Below the pieces are notes generated by a model. That model had not been told where the DNA came from and ran no database searches. It was given only the letters and a program-made list of their open reading frames with translations. Of a DNA stretch of 10,864 nt, positions 1 to 6,476 are shown piece after piece (position 1 is the stretch's first letter; the number at the start of each line of letters is the position of its first letter). The position numbers and the translations under genes were made by a program. The stretch is from Deltaproteobacteria bacterium (GTDB lineage: Bacteria; Desulfobacterota; Syntrophia; Syntrophales; UBA2192), in assembly GCA_026388445.1 (NCBI GenBank), contig JAPLJU010000016.1, forward strand, positions 1 to 10,864, in the 5' to 3' direction.

Positions 1-1
1 C

Positions 2-814
2 ATGAAATACCGGCGTCGACCGCTCATGGACGGTTACGAGAAAATCATCGAAATGACCGCGCGGGGCCAGAGGGCAGAAGACCGCGATCAGGTTCATCTC
101 TTCGATGCCCACGAGGAGGACCAGGAACGGAGGGACGAAAAACGGGAGGGAGAACTGATCCCCCGGGTGCCGGAGTGGGACCACCAGGAGCTGCTTTTGC
201 ACGAAAAGGAAACCCTCGGTTTCTATATCACCGGCCATCCGCTTCTTCGATATGCCGACAAACTCTATAAAATCGTCGATTGCGATACCGAGACGATTCT
301 GGAGAGAAAAGACAGGGAGAATATTTCCTTCGCCGGTATTGTGAGCAACATTCGGGAGGTGACGACGAAGAGAAAAGAGATCATGGCCTACGTGACCATT
401 GAGGATATGAAAGGGTCCATCGCCACCATTGCCTTTGCCGATGTTTACCGAAATAACATCGACCTTCTCAAGGGTGAAGCCCCTCTGTACCTGAAGGGGA
501 CCCTCGATGTTGGTGAAGAGAGCACGAAAGTCATCCTGACGGAGGTGAGACTGCTGTCAGAGGTCTTGGAGATGCCCTACAATTCCGTCCATTTCTATGT
601 GAACGCATCCATCAAAGACTCCGGGGACATCGAATCCCTCCGGAGTGTCCTCAGCAAGCACGGTGGTCGGTTTGACGGCTACCTTCATATTATTCTTCCT
701 GACCGAAGCGAAACGGTTGTCTACCTCGGGGACGGTCTTAGATTGAGTATCTCGGAAGGGATAAAGAAGGATGCCGATGACATACTCGGTCTTGGTTCAA
801 CAAAATTTCAATAA
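2..814 (+). CDS. dnaE: DNA polymerase III alpha subunit (DnaE), C-terminal part, 5' end cut by window
   Basis: This is the last 270 residues of the replicative polymerase catalytic subunit, which extends chromosomal DNA as part of the Pol III holoenzyme in the cytoplasm. The start lies outside the window. The first Met in frame is internal, because the family sequence before it (end of the helix-hairpin-helix region) is missing. Seen here: an LF-containing linker (VHLFD, about residues 31-35), then the family hallmark KETLGFYITGHPL (about 69-81). After that comes an OB-fold segment with FAGIVSNIREV, MAYVTIEDMKGSIATIAFADVY (split around residues 109-150), and a C-terminal tail of about 80 residues that in other DnaE proteins contacts tau and the clamp. 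The tail ends in a normal TAA. The polymerase active-site residues lie upstream and cannot be checked. Family assignment is secure from the GFYITGHPL block followed by the OB-fold. Confidence 0.95.
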   Translation: MKYRRRPLMDGYEKIIEMTARGQRAEDRDQVHLFDAHEEDQERRDEKREGELIPRVPEWDHQELLLHEKETLGFYITGHPLLRYADKLYKIVDCDTETILERKDRENISFAGIVSNIREVTTKRKEIMAYVTIEDMKGSIATIAFADVYRNNIDLLKGEAPLYLKGTLDVGEESTKVILTEVRLLSEVLEMPYNSVHFYVNASIKDSGDIESLRSVLSKHGGRFDGYLHIILPDRSETVVYLGDGLRLSISEGIKKDADDILGLGSTKFQ

Positions 815-830
815 ATACGATACGTTATAG

Positions 831-1589
831 ATGTTTTTCCATCTATTTAATGAAATGTCTCATGTATTATATAAGGATAAGCATTATAGAAGCGTTATTG
901 CAGAAGATTTTTTCAAGTCCTACCAGATCAAGGTGTCCGAAACGGATCTGTACATCCGGACAGACACCGACCTGTCAGACAAAGCCTTACAATCTGTTAT
1001 AAAACACCGCAATTTCATTGAAGAATACATAAAAAAAAGGCCGGACTTTTTATCATCCCTGGCGCCTCTCGGGGAAGATTCAAGGGCACCGGAGATCGTA
1101 CGTGAAATGCTCAAATTCACAACAATAGCCCATGTGGGCCCTATGGCATCCGTCGCCGGAGCCCTAGCAGAATTTGTCGGTTTTGATCTTCTTAAATATT
1201 CGGGAAATGCCATTGTAGAAAACGGCGGCGATGTGTTTATCAAAACACACAAAGCGCTCAGGGTAGGTATATTTGCAGCGGATTCTTCTCTGAGCATGAA
1301 AGTGGCGATCCGCGTATTGCCTGAGGAAACGCCCATGGGTGTCTGCACGTCTTCGGCCTCCGTCGGTCACTCCTTGAGCTTCGGAATTGCCGATGCAGTG
1401 TGCGTGACATCTCAGTCCGCGATTCTTGCGGACGCGGTTGCAACGTTCATCGGGAACCGGGTCAAGAAGAAAGAGGATATCAAGAAGGCCATAGAGGATG
1501 GGTTGAAGATTAACGGTGTCCGGGGTCTCATCATCATATCGGGAGATTCACTGGGTGTAGGGGGGAATATAGAAATCGAAAGAATATAA
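831..1589 (+). CDS. UPF0280 family protein (COG2122, ApbE-like fold)
   Basis: A 252-residue protein of the UPF0280/COG2122 family. Family blocks seen: ETDLYIR (about 37-43), HVGPMASVAGALAEFVG (101-117), NAIVENGGDVF (126-136), GVCTSSASVGHSLSFG (170-185) and SAILADAVATFIGN (196-209). The fold resembles ApbE flavin transferases, but the biochemical activity is not settled. In methanogens the COG2122 protein MA1715 of Methanosarcina acetivorans has been linked to sulfide assimilation for cysteine and homocysteine synthesis, so a sulfur role is plausible here by family inference only. It has two cysteines, 172 in the GVCTSS block and 191. It sits 16 bases after dnaE on the same strand, in a noticeably AT-richer stretch. 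Neither start is preceded by a good ribosome site. ATG 831 is used here, and ATG 855, giving 244 residues beginning MSHVLYKD, fits relatives about as well. It is convergent with the dnaJ-like gene. Confidence 0.88.
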   Translation: MFFHLFNEMSHVLYKDKHYRSVIAEDFFKSYQIKVSETDLYIRTDTDLSDKALQSVIKHRNFIEEYIKKRPDFLSSLAPLGEDSRAPEIVREMLKFTTIAHVGPMASVAGALAEFVGFDLLKYSGNAIVENGGDVFIKTHKALRVGIFAADSSLSMKVAIRVLPEETPMGVCTSSASVGHSLSFGIADAVCVTSQSAILADAVATFIGNRVKKKEDIKKAIEDGLKINGVRGLIIISGDSLGVGGNIEIERI

Positions 1590-1703
1590 GTACATAATAC
1601 AAGTTTACATAACATATCTTATCAGACGTTACGTTTCTCAAATGTATTCTGTTTGATATCGCAGCAATGTTCTTTCTTTTTTTCTTTACGGGTTAATTTT
1701 TTG

Positions 1704-1726
1704 GTAAGATTTAATTCTAATCTTAC
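1704..1726. repeat. Perfect 8-bp inverted repeat between convergent genes
   Basis: GTAAGATT (1704-1711), a 7-base loop, then AATCTTAC (1719-1726). The right arm contains the TAA stop of the dnaJ-like gene (1725-1723 on the - strand). It lies in the AT-rich 133-base gap between two convergent genes, where a terminator would be expected. Against that reading, neither strand has a T-run directly after the stem: the - strand continues CAAAAAATT, and the + strand runs back into coding sequence. I therefore record it as a hairpin, not as a canonical intrinsic terminator. The rest of the gap (1590-1703) holds only AT-rich sequence and a pyrimidine tract around 1668-1687. Confidence 0.45.
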
Positions 1727-2691
1727 AGGCCTTCATCCGAGAGTTTTCGTATGAGCGTCGCCTGCTTCTCCGTCACCTTCCTTGGGACATCCACAACTAT
1801 TTTTACGTAGAGATCTCCCTTGCCTTCACCTTTCATGTTCCTGATGCCGAATCCCTTCATCCGGATTTTCGTGTTGTTCTGCGTCCCCGCCGGTACCTTG
1901 ATTCTCTTTACGGGCCCTTCTAGCGTTGCCACTTCGATCGTTGTCCCAAGCACGGCATTTGAATATGGGATCGATTTTTCAACCAGAAGATCTTGACCTT
2001 CGCGCACGAAAGCATGGTGTGGCTGGACTTGGATATTCAAAAAAAGATCGCCGGGCGGTCCGCCGGATGGATCCTGCAGTCCTTTTCCAGCAAGCCTTAA
2101 TTTCTTTCCCGATGAAATTCCGACTGGGATCTTGACATTGATCTCTTCGAGTTTCTGCCCCTTTTTAATCGTGATTTTCTTTTCGGTACCTAAAGAAGAT
2201 TCTTCTAATGATATCGTTAGGTTATATTCGATATCCTGACCCCGCTGGGGGGGTGCCTCACGGTAGGTGTACGCCTGCTGATCCCTGAAGACATCACCGA
2301 AGTAATCAGTGCCACCCGGCTGCTGCTGCTGTCTGTAGGTTCTTCTTCTCGGGCCACCCCCGCCACCGAACCAGGTAAACTCGCCACCCAGCCCTCCAAA
2401 GCCGAGGTCTCTCAAGATCTCGTTCAGGTCAAAGCCCCTGAAGATGTCTTCCTGCGTGTACTTCTGGCGGAAGGCATCGGATCCGAAGCTGTCGTACTGC
2501 TTCCGCTTCTCGGGATCACTCAGCACCGCGTAGGCTTCACTGATTTTCTTGAACTTTTCCTCCGCGCTTTTCTTGTCCGAGGGGTTTCGATCCGGATGAT
2601 ACTTGAGGGCAAGTCTGCGATAGGCCTTCTTGATATCTTCTGTCGAGGCACTCCTGTCAACACCGAGGGCTTTGTAATAATCGTCATTCAT
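1723..2691 (-). CDS. cbpA: DnaJ-type co-chaperone without zinc finger (CbpA-like, class II J protein)
   Basis: A 322-residue J-domain co-chaperone expected to stimulate DnaK ATPase and deliver unfolded clients in the cytoplasm. The J domain spans about residues 4-70 with the catalytic HPD at 32-34 and the KFKKISEAYAVLSDPEKRKQYD helix III/IV region (positions 47-67). A Gly/Phe-rich linker follows at about 88-113 (FGFGGLGG, FGGGGG), with a short Gln run at 121-124. Two C-terminal beta-sandwich domains come next (about 153-225 and 226-303), including GDLFLNIQVQPHHAFVREG (215-233) and GDLYVKIVVDVP (292-303). The four CxxCxGxG motifs of true DnaJ are absent, so this is a class II/CbpA-type protein rather than DnaJ. 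No Shine-Dalgarno is visible before ATG 2691. The gap to the upstream yidD is 41 AT-rich bases, so it may end the long operon or have its own promoter, which I could not identify with confidence. The neighbouring genes are envelope biogenesis genes. Confidence 0.93.
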   Translation of the reverse strand: MNDDYYKALGVDRSASTEDIKKAYRRLALKYHPDRNPSDKKSAEEKFKKISEAYAVLSDPEKRKQYDSFGSDAFRQKYTQEDIFRGFDLNEILRDLGFGGLGGEFTWFGGGGGPRRRTYRQQQQPGGTDYFGDVFRDQQAYTYREAPPQRGQDIEYNLTISLEESSLGTEKKITIKKGQKLEEINVKIPVGISSGKKLRLAGKGLQDPSGGPPGDLFLNIQVQPHHAFVREGQDLLVEKSIPYSNAVLGTTIEVATLEGPVKRIKVPAGTQNNTKIRMKGFGIRNMKGEGKGDLYVKIVVDVPRKVTEKQATLIRKLSDEGL

Positions 2692-2740
2692 AATGTATTA
2701 TTTCATAATAATCATGTATATCATTAATTGTATTATTTAT
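2692..2740. repeat. AT-rich spacer upstream of the J-protein gene with 9-base direct repeat
   Basis: Almost entirely A/T, with TGTATTATT twice (2694-2702 and 2729-2737), 35 bases apart start to start. On the - strand it contains ATTATT-ATGA-AATAAT, a small perfect inverted repeat. The composition contrasts sharply with the GC-rich genes on the right. A TATTAT hexamer could act as a -10 element on the - strand, but no -35 box is properly spaced from it. I see no CIRCE-type heat-shock operator. In sequence this AT-rich, short repeats arise easily by chance, so function is speculative. Confidence 0.3.
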
Positions 2741-3152
2741 TTTTGTACCACCAGAAGTCATTTGCTTCCACGGGGTCATGAAACCGCCCTGCCCCGTGCT
2801 TGTAAACAATCGGAGCCCTCTCGGTCTCGTCCATCTCATGTATCAGGCGGTCGGCCGTCATGATCGTCCCGATGGCAAAACCGTGCTTTCGATAGGCCTG
2901 GACACTGTATGAAGCGCAGGTCGGGTACATCGTGCAACGATCCCCGTCCACGGGAGAGATGTATTCACTGAACACCCGGAGGCAAAAAATCGCGGCTTCA
3001 GCTCCCCATGACCCCCCCCTTCCGGATGCCGAGTGTACGCCGGGCGTCATGTCAGACCCTGGACCGAAATCGCCTCCGTCACTGCCCGCGCAGGGAACGA
3101 CCGTTACCGCCAGGATTAAAAATGTCAGCAAAGTCGAATATAATTTATACAT
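2733..3152 (-). CDS. yidD: YidD family protein with N-terminal signal sequence
   Basis: A 139-residue member of the YidD family (haemolytic domain PF01809), which aids membrane protein insertion near YidC and SecYEG. The core is at about residues 56-106: FSEYISP (61-67), DRC (71-73), YPTCASYS (76-83), then AYRKHGFAIGTIMTADRL (86-103). Typical YidD is about 70-90 residues, cytoplasmic and amphipathic. Here there is a hydrophobic N-terminal segment (about 6-20, then PCAGSDGG), which looks like a Sec signal or membrane anchor, and a 30-residue Gly/Ser-rich spacer before the core. The usual RLxRCxP ending is replaced by DRLIHEMDE and an extra tail ending DPVEANDFWWYKNK, a variant I recall from deltaproteobacteria. 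The start shares one base with the stop of the upstream TPR gene (TAATG), and GAGG lies five bases before the ATG, so translation is probably coupled. It may act at the outer face of the inner membrane; this is inference. Confidence 0.85.
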   Translation of the reverse strand: MYKLYSTLLTFLILAVTVVPCAGSDGGDFGPGSDMTPGVHSASGRGGSWGAEAAIFCLRVFSEYISPVDGDRCTMYPTCASYSVQAYRKHGFAIGTIMTADRLIHEMDETERAPIVYKHGAGRFHDPVEANDFWWYKNK

Positions 3153-4066
3153 TAATACCTCAGGCTGTAAAGGATAAAACCGCTATTTCGATTGAAAGAA
3201 TAATTAAACCCGCTTTTCTTCTTTAGGCCGTCGATATAATCCTCGCGTGTCTTCTCATTGTATTTATGGGCGCTGCTGACGGCGCTGTAGATATTCCCCG
3301 TGTACCAGCCAAGCTCGACAAAGGTCACGATACCGCCCAGGACATAGTCTTCGTGATCGAAGAGTTCAATCGCCGCCCAGATGAAGGCCCCGTTGAGAAG
3401 AAAGGCGACGAGGGCATCCCGCGGTCTTTCGGTGTAAAGATGGCCGGACCCGGGGATCAGGGCGGCGAGTACGCCTGCCGTCTCCGGTGATTTTTGCGGC
3501 AGCGATTCAACCCGGACAAGCCCTTCTGAAAAACTCCTGGCCGATTCTGACAGGGAACTTTCCGCCGGGATAAGTGAGAGCTTTGTGATGGCGCCCCTGT
3601 AGTCAGCCGTTTCGACAAGGACCAGGGCGTTCTGGACGATGGCACGATCCCTCAGGTCACCGCCGGATCGTGCCGCGAGACTTTGAAAGATGGAAAGAGC
3701 TTCGCTGTAGTTCTTGAGGTTCTTTTCCGCGATCCCTTGATGGTACAGGGCTTCGTCCCGGAGAAGGCTCCGGGGGAATTTCTTGACGAAGAGATCGAAA
3801 GATTCTATGGCCTCTTTCCATTTCTTGGCCCTGAAATAGCTCTCCCCGATCCTGTAGAAGCTTTTTTCGGTATATTCTGACTCGGGGAACAGGAAGATGA
3901 AACGCTTGTACTCCGTAATGGCCCGGTAATAGTCCCCGTCTTCGAAGAGACGTTCGGCAAACCCGAAGACTTTCGTTGCCTCGCCCTCCCCTGCGTCCTG
4001 TGCAATCCCGCCTTCGGCTGAGAAAAGCATCACGGCACCGAGGAGAAAGGCCCATATCCTTATCAT
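3152..4066 (-). CDS. Exported TPR protein with C-terminal hydrophobic domain
   Basis: A 304-residue protein not matching a named family that I recognise with certainty. Residues 1-22 look like a Sec signal peptide (hydrophobic 4-16, possible cleavage after GIA at 20-22). Three TPR-like repeats follow at about 33-66 (AERLFEDGDYYRAITEYKRF), 67-103 (GESYFRAKKWKEAIESFDLF) and 104-138 (GIAEKNLKNYSEALSIFQSL), in the style of BamD/YbgF repeats. The C-terminal part begins ALIPGSGHLYTERPRDALV (202-220), a turn also seen in small multi-pass membrane domains. Hydrophobic segments lie at about 218-234 and 242-262, and the last 20 residues are aromatic-rich, ending FILYSLRY. Its stop overlaps the yidD start by one base, so the two proteins probably work together in the envelope. 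The ribosome site is weak (GGAAAAAGAG) before ATG 4066, 18 bases after iorB. A scaffold role in membrane protein or outer-membrane assembly is a guess. Confidence 0.8.
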   Translation of the reverse strand: MIRIWAFLLGAVMLFSAEGGIAQDAGEGEATKVFGFAERLFEDGDYYRAITEYKRFIFLFPESEYTEKSFYRIGESYFRAKKWKEAIESFDLFVKKFPRSLLRDEALYHQGIAEKNLKNYSEALSIFQSLAARSGGDLRDRAIVQNALVLVETADYRGAITKLSLIPAESSLSESARSFSEGLVRVESLPQKSPETAGVLAALIPGSGHLYTERPRDALVAFLLNGAFIWAAIELFDHEDYVLGGIVTFVELGWYTGNIYSAVSSAHKYNEKTREDYIDGLKKKSGFNYSFNRNSGFILYSLRY

Positions 4067-4084
4067 CGCTCTTTTTCCGGTTTT

Positions 4085-4669
4085 TCAGGCCGTTTCTCTT
4101 CCGAGGTCGAAGGCCTTCAGGTTGGCGGGAACCAGTTTCTCGGAGAATTCTTCACCGATGACGCTTTTCCAGTCGTCCGGTGAGGCCTCGGGGAGGTACT
4201 TGGAAAGGGCGCCGAGCATGACGATGCTGACCGCCCGGATATTTCCCGCCTTCCGGGCCAGATCCAGGGCGTTCACAACCAGGACATCCTTGAACTGGTG
4301 CCGGACGATGTCCACGGCGTCCGCGGGATAGGCCGTCTCACCCAGGTTCACGGAGGGCGGAAGGATTTCTTCCTCGTTGATGATGACCCTGCCGCCCGCC
4401 TTCAAGAAGTTCAGGTAACGCAGGGTCTCGAGTTTTTCGAAGGAAATAAGGACGTTCACATCGCCCTCTTTTGCGATGGGGGAGTATACCTTTCGACCGT
4501 AACGGACGTGACTGGTCACGCATCCGCCCCGCTGGGCCATACCGTGGACCTCGCTTTTTTTGACATCAAATCCGGCCTTCATCATGACCTTGCAGATGAT
4601 GTCGCTCGCGAGCAGGACGCCCTGTCCGCCCACACCGGCGAGAAGCAGGCTGGTCACGGAATCCTTCAT
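4085..4669 (-). CDS. iorB: Indolepyruvate:ferredoxin oxidoreductase, beta subunit
   Basis: The 194-residue small subunit of the oxygen-sensitive enzyme that converts indolepyruvate and other aryl 2-oxo acids plus CoA to acyl-CoA and CO2, reducing ferredoxin. It belongs to the gamma-type 2-oxoacid oxidoreductase domain. Seen here: LLLAGVGGQGVLLASDI (8-24, nucleotide-fold glycine loop), KKSEVHGMAQRGGCVTSHVR (37-56, the family signature HGMAQRGG at 42-49) and NALDLARKAG (133-142). I chose ATG 4669 because GGAGGT (4680-4675) lies five bases before it and because it gives the classic ATGA overlap with iorA. A longer frame starting at 4729 would run inside iorA and adds residues unlike the family. 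The subunit has no iron-sulfur ligands; those are in IorA. Length is normal for the family. It is co-translated with iorA and acts in the cytoplasm in amino-acid fermentation or in reverse for aromatic amino-acid synthesis. Confidence 0.95.
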   Translation of the reverse strand: MKDSVTSLLLAGVGGQGVLLASDIICKVMMKAGFDVKKSEVHGMAQRGGCVTSHVRYGRKVYSPIAKEGDVNVLISFEKLETLRYLNFLKAGGRVIINEEEILPPSVNLGETAYPADAVDIVRHQFKDVLVVNALDLARKAGNIRAVSIVMLGALSKYLPEASPDDWKSVIGEEFSEKLVPANLKAFDLGRETA

Positions 4670-6456
4670 GACGGACCTCCGGCGGATTTGATGGCATCGG
4701 CCCTGCACACCTGAAAGCAGAGGCTGCATTGGACGCAGAGGGTTTTATCGATCGATGCAAAACCTTTGCGCTTCTTGCCGGTTCGAGGGACCAGACCCGC
4801 TTCCTCTTTCTTCCACGAGATGGCCGGGCATCCCAACCCCAGGCAGAGCTGGCAGCCGGTACAGACATCAATGTCGACCGTGAAAGGCTTGATGGATTTG
4901 AGCCTTTCACGCTGCAAAAAGATGCAGGGGCCCCGGGAAACAATCACGGATGGGCCTTCTTTCTCCAGTTCCTCTTTCAGGACCGCCGTCGTTTTTTTTA
5001 TGTTCAGGGGATGGACGATACGGACGCTTTCGATGCCGAGGACTTTTGCCAGGGCTGCAAAGTCGAGCTCCTTCGTTTTTTCTCCCTGGAGGGTCGTGCC
5101 CGTTGCCGGGTGGTCCTGCATGCCCGTCATGGCCGTTGTCCGGTTATCGGCGATGATGATGACCGCATCGCTTTTGTTGTACGCCATGTTGAGAAGCGGT
5201 GTGATGCCGGAGTGGACGAAGGTCGAATCGCCGATGACCCCGACGATCTTCCCCTTCCCTTTCTCCCCCAGGGCCTTGCTCATCCCGTGAGCCATGCCAA
5301 TGCTGGCCCCCATGCAGATGCAGGTGTGAAGTCCCTGCAGGGGCTTCATGAAGGAGAGAGTATAACAACCAATGTCGCCTGTGACGAAGGCCTTCGTCTT
5401 TCCCAGTGCATAGAAGAGGCCTCTGTGCGGGCAGCCCGGACAGAGGTTGGGCGGCCTCGACGGGATGGCCGGCGGCGACTTCCGCCCCCGCTTGTGCGCT
5501 TTGATCCCCTCCTCCACCACGCCCGGGTCGAACTCGCTGGTATAGGGAAAGACCTTCTTGCCCGTCACGGGGATCCCCATGGCGTGGACCTGTTCCTCGA
5601 TGAAGGGATCCAGCTCCTCCACGACATAGAGCTCTTTCACCTTCGAGGCAAACGTCCGGATCATCTTCTCCGGGAGGGGATGAACCATCCCGAGCTTGAG
5701 ATAGGAGTAGTCGGGAAAGACATCCTTGGCATAGTTGTACGACATCCCGGCGGTGATGATCCCGACGGCGGTGCTTTGGATCTCCATGCGGTTCTCCGGG
5801 AAGGTCTCGGCCCATTCTTTCAGCTGCTCCATCCTCTTTTCCACGACCACCCGCCGGACGCGGGCATGGGCGGGAACCATGACATACTTTGCCGGATCAA
5901 ACTTGATGACCCTTCGATCCTCGCTGACCGCGGGCTCCTCGAGCCCCACGACGGACTTCGAGTGTGAAACGCGGGTCGTCGTCCGGAGAAAGACGGGGCT
6001 ATCGAATTTCTCGCTGATATCCATGGCGATCTTGATGAACGTCTTGGCCTCCTGACTGTCGGAGGGCTCCAACATCGGGATCTTGGCAAATTTCGCGTAG
6101 TTTCTGTTGTCCTGCTCGTTCTGGGAGCTGTGCAGAGAGGGGTCGTCGGCCGTGATAATCACCAGTGCGCCATTCGTTCCCGTATAGCTCACCGTGAACA
6201 GGGGATCGGCTGCCACGTTGACACCGACGTGTTTCATGACTGCCATGGCCTTCACGCCGGCGAGGGCTGCCCCGATGGCAACCTCGAGGGCGACCTTTTC
6301 ATTCGGGGACCACTCGGCGTAGACACCCTTGTACCTCGAAAAGGCTTCCATGATTTCCGTGCTCGGCGTCCCGGGATAGCCTGCGGCAAAGGTCACCCCG
6401 TGCTCGAAGGCCCCTCTGGCAATGGCCTCGTTGCCGGACATCAGCTGCTTATGCAT
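4666..6456 (-). CDS. iorA: Indolepyruvate:ferredoxin oxidoreductase, alpha subunit
   Basis: The 596-residue large subunit binding thiamine diphosphate and two [4Fe-4S] clusters. Domains in order (numbering from ATG 6456): a pyrimidine-binding half beginning SGNEAIARGAFEHGV, with GYPGTPSTEI (26-35) and EWSPNEKVALE (48-58); a transketolase C-like middle domain (about 200-310); LCPGCPHRGL (338-347); the PP-binding half with TGDIGCYTL (359-367), MGASIGMAHG (382-391) and GDST to ADN (409-438) for Mg-ThDP; and a C-terminal ferredoxin domain with CTGCQLCLGLGCP (532-544) and CVQCSLCFQVC (574-584). All cluster cysteines are present. An upstream ATG at 6465 would add three residues, but AGGAG abuts it with no spacing. 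The same AGGAG lies nine bases before ATG 6456, so the latter is preferred. The gap to the preceding TPR gene is about 20 bases. The enzyme indicates ferredoxin-dependent anaerobic metabolism. Specificity for indolepyruvate over phenylpyruvate cannot be read from sequence. Confidence 0.96.
   Translation of the reverse strand: MHKQLMSGNEAIARGAFEHGVTFAAGYPGTPSTEIMEAFSRYKGVYAEWSPNEKVALEVAIGAALAGVKAMAVMKHVGVNVAADPLFTVSYTGTNGALVIITADDPSLHSSQNEQDNRNYAKFAKIPMLEPSDSQEAKTFIKIAMDISEKFDSPVFLRTTTRVSHSKSVVGLEEPAVSEDRRVIKFDPAKYVMVPAHARVRRVVVEKRMEQLKEWAETFPENRMEIQSTAVGIITAGMSYNYAKDVFPDYSYLKLGMVHPLPEKMIRTFASKVKELYVVEELDPFIEEQVHAMGIPVTGKKVFPYTSEFDPGVVEEGIKAHKRGRKSPPAIPSRPPNLCPGCPHRGLFYALGKTKAFVTGDIGCYTLSFMKPLQGLHTCICMGASIGMAHGMSKALGEKGKGKIVGVIGDSTFVHSGITPLLNMAYNKSDAVIIIADNRTTAMTGMQDHPATGTTLQGEKTKELDFAALAKVLGIESVRIVHPLNIKKTTAVLKEELEKEGPSVIVSRGPCIFLQRERLKSIKPFTVDIDVCTGCQLCLGLGCPAISWKKEEAGLVPRTGKKRKGFASIDKTLCVQCSLCFQVCRADAIKSAGGPS
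4675..4680 (-). promoter_or_regulatory. Strong ribosome binding site that fixes the iorB start
   Basis: GGAGGT on the - strand lies inside the last codons of iorA, five bases before ATG 4669. It rules in favour of the short iorB start over the in-frame ATG at 4729 and supports translational coupling through the ATGA overlap. Confidence 0.8.
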
Positions 6457-6476
6457 TCCTTTCATCTCCTGGTTTT

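Noticed and set aside
2733..3152. YidD variant as a lipoprotein
   Set aside because: A Cys follows the hydrophobic leader, but the preceding residues VVP do not fit a lipobox, because Pro at -1 is not accepted by the usual pattern.
4670..4729. Longer iorB start at ATG 4729
   Set aside because: The added 20 residues (MQPLLSGVQG...) do not resemble the family N-terminus and overlap the iorA ferredoxin domain, while GGAGGT points to ATG 4669.
4729..5967. 412-codon open frame on the + strand opposite iorA
   Set aside because: It lies wholly antisense to iorA, whose motifs and iron-sulfur cysteines are clear. The translation is rich in Arg, Asp, His and Gly with no domain, as expected for a shadow of GC-rich codon use.
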